Positions 62,217-64,000 of a DNA stretch of 64,000 nucleotides are shown here, piece after piece (the stretch's first letter is position 1; each line of letters begins with the position of its first letter). This DNA comes from Micromonospora costi (GTDB lineage Bacteria; Actinomycetota; Actinomycetes; Mycobacteriales; Micromonosporaceae). The translations under genes and the position numbers were made by a program. The notes beneath the pieces were generated by a model. It did no database searches. It saw nothing but the letters and a program-made list of their open reading frames with translations, and was not told the DNA's origin. The stretch covers positions 1 to 64,000 of the forward strand of contig NZ_RBAN01000006.1 of assembly GCF_003626655.1 (NCBI RefSeq). The letters are read 5' to 3'.

Positions 62217-63386
62217 CTATCGGGGCGGCGACTGCCCGCCGCCCGCACGCAGCCGCACGTTGAGCCGTGCGGCCTGGCGCGTGAGGTGGTCGCGTTCGGC
62301 GAGGTTGGGCGCCGACCGGGCGGCTTCGGCGTAGAGGCGTGCCGCCGTCACCGGATCACCGTCGCGCTCGTGCAGGTACGCGGCGGCGGCCGTGTGGCGG
62401 GGCAGGGTGGGGTCGAGTCCCGCCAGGGCGGCCAGGCCGGCCCGGGGTCCGTCCGCCTCGCCGACCGCGACGGCCCGGTTGAGGCGGGCCACCGGGCTGT
62501 CGGTGAGGCGGACCAGTTCGTCGTACCACTCGACGATCTGCACCCAGTCGGTCTCCTCGGCCGTCCGGGCGTCGGCGTGCAGCGCGGCGATGGCGGCCTG
62601 GGCCTGGAACTCCCCCAGGCGGTCACGGGCCAGCGCCGCCTGGAGCACGTCGACGCCCTCGGCGATCAGGCGGGTGTCCCACCGGCTGCGGTCCTGCTCG
62701 GCCAGCGGCACGAGCCTGCCGTCGGGGCCGGTACGCGCCGGACGCCGCGCGTGGTGGAGCAGCATGAGCGCGAGCAGGCCCGCGACCTCCTCGTGGCTGA
62801 TCCTGGCCGCCAGCTGGCGCGTGAGCCGGATCGCCTCCGCGGCGAGGTCGACGTCGCCGGAGTAGCCCTCGTTGAAGACCAGGTACAGCACGCGCAGCAC
62901 CGTGGCGACGTCACCAGGCTCGTTGAGGCGGACCCCGGACACCGTCCGCTTGGCCCGGCTGATCCGCTGGGCCATGGTCGCCTCCGGCACCAGGTAGGCC
63001 TGCGCGATCTGGCGCGTGGTCAGGCCGCCGACCGCACGCAGTGTGAGCGCGACGGCCGAGGCCGGTGTCAGGGACGGGTGCGCGCACAGGAAGTACAGCT
63101 GGATGGTGTCGTCCACCACCTCGGCCGGGCCGGGTACGGGCTCGGCCTCGACGAGCACCTCCCGCCGGCGCCGGGAGGTGTCGGCGCGGGCAGCGTCGAG
63201 GAACTTGCGCCACGCCACCGTGAGCAGCCAGCCCTTGGCGTCCCGCGGCGGATCGTCCGGCCAGCGCCGGACGGCCTCGACAAGGGCCTCCTGCACGGCA
63301 TCCTCGGCCGCCGCGAAGTCAGCTCCGCGGCGGACGAGGATCCCGATCACGGTGGGGGTGAGGGTCCGCAGCAGGGACTCGTCCAC
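62217..63386 (-). CDS. ECF42-type RNA polymerase sigma factor with TPR-like C-terminus
   Basis: A 389-residue sigma factor. Region 2 has FAAAEDAVQEALVEAVRRWP; region 4 has GLTTRQIAQAYLVPEATMAQRISRAKR. The long C-terminal part (VARLNRAVAVGEADG ... PRHTAAAAYLHERDGD) is the DUF6596/TPR-like extension of group ECF42. The DGPF-family gene lies 6 bases upstream, the standard partner. Confidence 0.92.
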   Translation of the reverse strand: MDESLLRTLTPTVIGILVRRGADFAAAEDAVQEALVEAVRRWPDDPPRDAKGWLLTVAWRKFLDAARADTSRRRREVLVEAEPVPGPAEVVDDTIQLYFLCAHPSLTPASAVALTLRAVGGLTTRQIAQAYLVPEATMAQRISRAKRTVSGVRLNEPGDVATVLRVLYLVFNEGYSGDVDLAAEAIRLTRQLAARISHEEVAGLLALMLLHHARRPARTGPDGRLVPLAEQDRSRWDTRLIAEGVDVLQAALARDRLGEFQAQAAIAALHADARTAEETDWVQIVEWYDELVRLTDSPVARLNRAVAVGEADGPRAGLAALAGLDPTLPRHTAAAAYLHERDGDPVTAARLYAEAARSAPNLAERDHLTRQAARLNVRLRAGGGQSPPR

Positions 63387-63392
63387 TGCGCG

Positions 63393-63800
63393 TCACTCCG
63401 TGATGGTCGGGGGCTCGGTCAGGAACGGACGCACCTCGAGCCACTCGTGGATCGGCTTCCCACCCGCCCCCGGGGCCGCGGACAGCTCGCCGGCCAGCTC
63501 CAGCGCCCGCTCGTAGGTCTCGACATCGATCACCATCCACCCGGCGATCAGGTCCTTGGTCTCCGCGAACGGGCCGTCGGTCACCGGCGGCCGGCCCTCA
63601 CCGTCGTAGCGGACGAACGTGCCCTCCGGGGACAGCGCCTGCCCGTCGACGAACTCGCCGCTGCCCTCGAGCCGAGTGGCGAAATCTCGCATGTACTGCA
63701 CGTGGGCCGAGACTTCCTCCGGCGTCCACTGGTCCATCGGCACGTCGTTGACCGCCGCCGGTGCGCCCCGGTAGTGCTTGAGCAGCAGGTACTTGGCCAT
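63393..63800 (-). CDS. YCII/DGPF-domain protein
   Basis: A 135-residue protein with MAKYLLLKHYRG at the start and TDGPFAETKDLIAGW, the DGPF motif that names the family. It is the normal partner of ECF42 sigma factors, but its biochemistry is unknown. GGAG precedes ATG 63800. The 5' region carries a matching ECF42 promoter. Confidence 0.92.
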   Translation of the reverse strand: MAKYLLLKHYRGAPAAVNDVPMDQWTPEEVSAHVQYMRDFATRLEGSGEFVDGQALSPEGTFVRYDGEGRPPVTDGPFAETKDLIAGWMVIDVETYERALELAGELSAAPGAGGKPIHEWLEVRPFLTEPPTITE

Positions 63801-63849
63801 CGTGTTCTCCTCGGTGCGGTACGGCCATTGTCGCCGTGTTCACCGCGGG

Positions 63850-63876
63850 GACGCCGCGGCGCGCGGGTTCTCGACA
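63850..63876 (-). promoter_or_regulatory. ECF42-type promoter
   Basis: On the minus strand TGTCGA (63871-63876) and CGTC (63850-63853) are 17 bases apart. As I recall, published ECF42 promoters have TGTCGA at -35 and CGTC or CGAC at -10. The position, about 50 bases before the DGPF start, supports autoregulation of this operon. Confidence 0.7.
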
Positions 63877-63922
63877 TCCCACCGGAGATTTTTCCGGCGA
63901 ATTTTTTCGAGGACCCGCGCGC
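63859..63922. terminator. Long inverted repeat with nested hairpin, terminator of the gene at the right edge
   Basis: Bases 63859-63874 pair with 63907-63922 (16 pairs, one G-U). Inside, CCGGA/TCCGG closes a second hairpin at 63882-63897, next to ATTTTTT. It lies 12 bases after the stop of the cydB-like frame on the minus strand. The -35 box of the ECF42 promoter is inside one arm. Confidence 0.55.
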
Positions 63923-63934
63923 CGTGCGGGGGCG

Positions 63935-64000
63935 TCAGTGCTGCGGGATGTGGGCCACACCGATGCGCTTGCGGAACACCCAGTACGTCCACCCCTGGTA
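63935..64000 (-). CDS. cydB: 3' end of a gene, probably cytochrome bd oxidase subunit II (partial)
   Basis: The last 21 codons read YQGWTYWVFRKRIGVAHIPQ and H before the stop, which resembles the C-terminus of actinobacterial CydB. Only this fragment is in the window, so the call is tentative. If correct, it belongs to the bd-type quinol oxidase used at low oxygen. Confidence 0.5.
   Translation of the reverse strand, partial: YQGWTYWVFRKRIGVAHIPQH

Overview
The window looks like a piece of a high-GC actinomycete chromosome, most likely from the Micromonosporaceae (Micromonospora or a close relative). The signs are about 70% or more G+C, heavy GTG start use, 4-bp GTGA/ATGA gene overlaps, several TAnnnT-led leaderless starts, DUF5999, DUF881, FtsR and FHA (GarA-like) genes, and the conserved pgsA-like/DUF881/sbp/gcvH/FHA/merR block. 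Family assignments come from reading motifs by eye; no database search was run.

Region 1 (1-9000) is a nearly self-contained selenocysteine module. A structured leader precedes a three-gene formate dehydrogenase operon. Its catalytic subunit reads through an in-frame UGA at 848-850, followed by a textbook SECIS-like hairpin. Next come selC (tRNA-Sec, UCA), selA and selB, all on the + strand. selD is not in the window. Region 2 (9000-16700) holds a CNNM/CBS membrane protein, a DNA glycosylase-like protein, a tandem universal stress protein, a DUF574 methyltransferase, a SpoIIE-type phosphatase and a MarR regulator. Region 3 (16700-22900) is the conserved actinobacterial block: CDP-alcohol phosphatidyltransferase, DUF881, sbp, DUF881, gcvH, FHA protein, FtsR-like MerR, DUF151 nuclease, second MerR.

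Region 4 (23000-31600) carries a truncated haemoglobin, a flavohaemoglobin and a DivIVA-like protein in one overlapping operon. Then come a sirtuin, a single-aptamer glycine riboswitch controlling gcvP, a DUF5999 gene, a possible small peptide and pabB. Region 5 (31800-41400) is a row of small regulator/target units: pip with a divergent MarR, DrrAB-type ABC exporter with a divergent TetR, def, a GNAT, TauE, an EEP-family phosphatase/nuclease, and a secreted M14 carboxypeptidase.

Region 6 (41400-44750) is the most unusual. A FAS1 lipoprotein runs into a 15-bp minisatellite. A nucleotidyltransferase-like gene overlaps a Xer-type tyrosine recombinase gene. The recombinase promoter lies inside a dif-like site, and 440 bp away is a 28-bp sequence with excellent match to bacterial dif. 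This suggests the chromosome terminus, or a Xer-dependent element. Between the two sites there is no convincing gene, only nested inverted repeats.

Region 7 (44700-64000) is accessory and metabolic: aldo/keto reductase with divergent MarR, a lipoprotein, a decayed luciferase-like monooxygenase pseudogene, a SigJ-type sigma factor followed by a cupin lipoprotein and an AhpD-like protein, an APH-family protein, a HAF-repeat protein, a GH20 hexosaminidase, an OFA-type transporter with its 41-residue partner, an SDR, a patatin-like protein, a peroxiredoxin, a MarR/epoxide hydrolase pair, a nitronate monooxygenase, and an ECF42 sigma factor with its DGPF partner and a matching promoter. The window ends inside what looks like the 3' end of cydB.
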